Under the pieces are notes generated by a model that was not told where the DNA came from, searched no databases, and saw nothing but the letters and a program-made list of their open reading frames with translations. 64,000 bases of DNA from Bradymonadales bacterium (GTDB lineage Bacteria; Myxococcota_A; Bradymonadia; JAFGEP01), in NCBI GenBank assembly GCA_016931535.1, contig JAFGEP010000096.1, forward strand, positions 168,091-232,090, read 5' to 3'. The translations under genes and the position numbers were made by a program. Position 1 is the first letter of the stretch. Each line of letters opens with the position of its first letter. Shown here piece after piece: positions 61,967-64,000 of the stretch.

Positions 61967-61998
61967 GCATAGCATGTACGAGGGAAGTGATGCTATGC
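61967..61998 (-). promoter_or_regulatory. 9-bp inverted repeat in the rpoH leader/promoter
   Basis: GCATAGCAT (61967-61975) and ATGCTATGC (61990-61998) are perfect inverted copies with a 14-base spacer (centres 23 bp apart). The element begins 10 bases upstream of the rpoH ATG, so it could be an operator for a dimeric repressor or an mRNA hairpin at the ribosome-binding region. A TTGACC lies just upstream on the rpoH strand. Confidence 0.5.
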
Positions 61999-62172
61999 GC
62001 TTCGGTCAACAGCGGGTCATTCCCCTCGGAAAGGACCGGCGGGTTCGGCCCGTCTTGACGGTATCTGCCGGTTTTGTTAGTCGTTGCCTTATCCGCTCGA
62101 CACGCTTGCGGCACGTTTGACCATGGCGGTGATTGGATGTCGCTACGAGCCACCCGGACCAGGGGAACAGCT

Positions 62173-63207
62173 ATGAGACGTGTGCACCAGTTCCAACGGA
62201 TCGCTGCCCTGCTGGCTTTTCTTCCCCTCTTTTGGGGTAGCCGGGCAGGGGGGGCTCAGGATCTTCAATTCGACGAAGAAGAGGAGTTGATCTTCGACGA
62301 GGAGGAGGAGCCGATCTTCGGGGAGGAGTCCGGGTTGCCACCAGGGGAGACGCCTGGCGAGGTGGTCGACTTGCCCTTCACCACCGGCTTCATCATCCCC
62401 AACGAACTGCTGGATTCCAACACCGCCGACCGGCTCTCCCAGGTGCTGATGGAAAGGCTGGGAGCCATTCCCCAGATTACCGCCGTCCCCTACACCGCCC
62501 TCAGCCAGGAGTTCGAGGTCATGGGTGGCGAGCTGGCCCTGGAATGTGCTTTCGACCCGGTCTGTCTGGGCCGCCTGGGCGACGAGGTAGGGGTGGACCA
62601 GATCGTCATCGGTCGGGTTTCTCCCGCGCGCCAGAGCAGCACCATCGGCTTTACCATGGACCTGGTCGACGTCCCGACCCGATCGGTGTTGCGCTATCGG
62701 TTCGTGGAAGCGGACAACAGCTTTTCCACGCTTTCCTCGGAGATCACACGCCAGCTCCCCTACCTGTTCGCCATCGAGCAGGAGAGGGGACCCTCCACGG
62801 TGACAGGCCCGACCGGTCCAGGCACCATCCAGGTCGTGGCCTCCTGGGCGACTCTGGCGCTGGGGGTCGCCTCGTTAGGGGTTGGGATCTACTATGGCCT
62901 CGATGCCAGTAGCATCGAGGACGAGGTGCGTTCCTCCGACCTGAGGGAGGGCAGCATCTACGTGATGACGCAGCGAGAGGCACGGGAGAGGTTGGACGAG
63001 GCAGAGGACAGTGCGTTGTTGGCCAACATTTTCTTGGGCTCCGGTGTGGCCCTGCTGGGGGTGTCCGCCCTGCTGTTTCTGATCACCCCTGGTTCAGACA
63101 TCGATGTGGAAGCCGAGTCGGTCAGCTCGGCACTCCAGCCGGACATCCACCTGACCCCCGCCGTTTGGGGGGAGGGGTGGGGCCTGTTCGGTCAGTTCGA
63201 GTTCTGA
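62173..63207 (+). CDS. Secreted/membrane protein of unknown function with acidic repeats
   Basis: 344 residues from the ATG at 62173, with AGGGG seven bases upstream. The signal (IAALLAFLPLFWGSRAGGAQ) is followed by an acidic repeat with the pattern I/L-F-D/G-E-E-E (~30-50). A globular domain follows (LSQVLMERLGAIPQITAVPY, LALECAFDPVCLGRLGDEVG, VDQIVIGRVSPARQSSTIGF), of the TolB-N/CsgG-like kind. Two membrane helices occur near 230-255 and 280-305 (LALGVASLGVGIYYGLDAS; IFLGSGVALLGVSALLFLI). Such proteins are common in Myxococcota; the function is not known. Confidence 0.65.
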   Translation: MRRVHQFQRIAALLAFLPLFWGSRAGGAQDLQFDEEEELIFDEEEEPIFGEESGLPPGETPGEVVDLPFTTGFIIPNELLDSNTADRLSQVLMERLGAIPQITAVPYTALSQEFEVMGGELALECAFDPVCLGRLGDEVGVDQIVIGRVSPARQSSTIGFTMDLVDVPTRSVLRYRFVEADNSFSTLSSEITRQLPYLFAIEQERGPSTVTGPTGPGTIQVVASWATLALGVASLGVGIYYGLDASSIEDEVRSSDLREGSIYVMTQREARERLDEAEDSALLANIFLGSGVALLGVSALLFLITPGSDIDVEAESVSSALQPDIHLTPAVWGEGWGLFGQFEF

Positions 63208-63259
63208 CATGCGGAAACCCTGCACTACCAGTCGAATTCCATGGCGTAAGGAGAACGAG

Positions 63260-64000
63260 ATGGGCTCACCTCGTCGACGCAAAGGCGATTGCCGACGCTT
63301 CCTGCCGGCCATACCCGCGGCGGTTCTGTGTCTGCTGGCCTGGTTCGGGTGTTTGAACTGCACGGTCGGGTTTGACGTGACCGATGAGAACAACCTGTTT
63401 TCTTGTCAGACCGACAACGAATGTGTGGACGGGTACCACTGTCTCTTTCCCGAGGGCAGCAGCCTCGGCGTGTGTCGCAAGTACGGAGTGGAGAACCCGC
63501 CCAACTGCGTCGATCGAGACGGAGATGGCTACCTGGGAGGCGAAGGTTGCGACCTTCCCGCCGAGCTCTTCGACTGCAACGATGATCCGCTGCAAAACGG
63601 GTCGCGCGTCCACCCGGGAAGACAGGAAACCTGCGACGGCGTCGACGAGGATTGTGACAACCAGACCGACGAAGACATCGAACCCCGACTGTGCGACTAC
63701 CAGGCGGGCGTCTGCGCCGGGGTGATGACCACCTGCGTGGAGGGCGAGTGGTTGGATTGCATCGAGGCCGGACTGTACGGTTCGGACTTCCAGCTGGTAC
63801 CCCAGGACGAGGAGCGCTGCGACGGTCTCGATAACAACTGCTCCGGCGGGTATCCGCCCGGCGCCGGACCGGAGGTCATCGACGACCACTGCGACTGCCT
63901 GCCCGGCGTGACCCCTCCCACCTCCTGTGGTCTGGACATCGGGATCTGCGAGCGGGGGATCAAATTCTGCAACGAGGAAGGCGGGTTTTCCCCCTGCGTT
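63260..64000 (+). CDS. Cys-rich secreted protein with Asp-rich metal-binding motifs, 3'-truncated by the window
   Basis: The frame is open from the ATG at 63260 (AAGGAGA just upstream) to the window end, 247 codons, without a stop. A basic start and hydrophobic segment (PAIPAAVLCLLAWFG) form a signal; Cys just after it may be lipidated, but the lipobox is not canonical. The mature part is Cys-rich with a dickkopf/EGF-like CQTDNECVDGYHC. It then carries the 'putative metal-binding' motif (DRDGDGYLGG ... DCNDDP ... CDGVDEDCDNQTDED, and CDGLDNNC). These Asp loops bind calcium in related proteins. Likely a cell-surface structural protein. Confidence 0.75.
   Translation, partial: MGSPRRRKGDCRRFLPAIPAAVLCLLAWFGCLNCTVGFDVTDENNLFSCQTDNECVDGYHCLFPEGSSLGVCRKYGVENPPNCVDRDGDGYLGGEGCDLPAELFDCNDDPLQNGSRVHPGRQETCDGVDEDCDNQTDEDIEPRLCDYQAGVCAGVMTTCVEGEWLDCIEAGLYGSDFQLVPQDEERCDGLDNNCSGGYPPGAGPEVIDDHCDCLPGVTPPTSCGLDIGICERGIKFCNEEGGFSPCV

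Noticed and set aside
1..64000. CRISPR arrays, insertion sequences, integrases, rRNA genes
   Set aside because: No regularly spaced repeats, transposase or integrase motifs, or rRNA sequence were seen anywhere in the window.

Overview
The window looks like a GC-rich chromosome segment from a Myxococcota-type (former deltaproteobacterial) gliding bacterium. The evidence is an MglA-family GTPase, homologues of the Myxococcus Agl/Glt gliding machinery (zinc-ribbon/GYF protein GltJ, FHA plus AgmX/PglI-tail protein GltG, TPR proteins, TolQ/TolR motor), proteins with the 'putative metal-binding' Asp-rich motif (DRDGDGY...CDD...DEDC), and long secreted TPR proteins. I see no rRNA, tRNA, CRISPR array, insertion sequence or phage genes. 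Genes are densely packed, with many 4-30 nt overlaps.

Layout. (1) 1-283: C-terminal end of a secreted protein. (2) 374-9378, all minus: a small membrane protein, dnaK, a LivJ-like binding protein, an M50 protease, a zinc-ribbon membrane protein, mglA, a PocR-type histidine kinase that has lost its phospho-accepting His, and thiL. (3) 9640-13888, plus: grpE with a long disordered N-terminus, then bifunctional putA. (4) 13996-25725: a secreted protein and gltJ (minus), a large unknown membrane protein (plus), two unknown genes (minus), then a membrane sulfatase-fold enzyme and an M61-like lipoprotein peptidase (plus). (5) 26051-39520, plus: the gliding-type trans-envelope island, comprising a secreted coiled-coil protein, three TPR proteins, a GltF-like small protein, TolQ, two TolR, GltG and a secreted helical protein. 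(6) 39675-44152, plus: an outer-membrane beta-barrel, a short Wza-type protein and a Wzc-type tyrosine kinase, i.e. a polysaccharide exporter without glycosyltransferases. (7) 44142-54979: a GspE-N/MshEN-like protein, ribF, an orphan ATP synthase c subunit with a sodium-type ion site, then a minus run of two Get3/ArsA-like ATPases, mfd and two parvulin chaperones. (8) 55010-64000: a HEAT-repeat lipoprotein, an orphan DNA adenine methyltransferase, YqgE/AlgH, an acyl-CoA dehydrogenase, a FliA-type sigma factor, rpoH, a secreted/membrane protein and a 3'-truncated metal-binding-motif protein.

How they fit together: MglA is the polarity switch that, in Myxococcus, recruits the TolQR-driven Glt complex. 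Here mglA sits with a candidate second zinc-ribbon partner and a pseudokinase, while motor, periplasmic and outer-membrane parts sit 23-36 kb away, directly followed by a polysaccharide exporter. DnaK, GrpE and RpoH give a heat-shock theme, and the SurA-like chaperones would serve the large outer-membrane and periplasmic inventory. Functions are inferred from recognised motifs and order only; no database search was possible.
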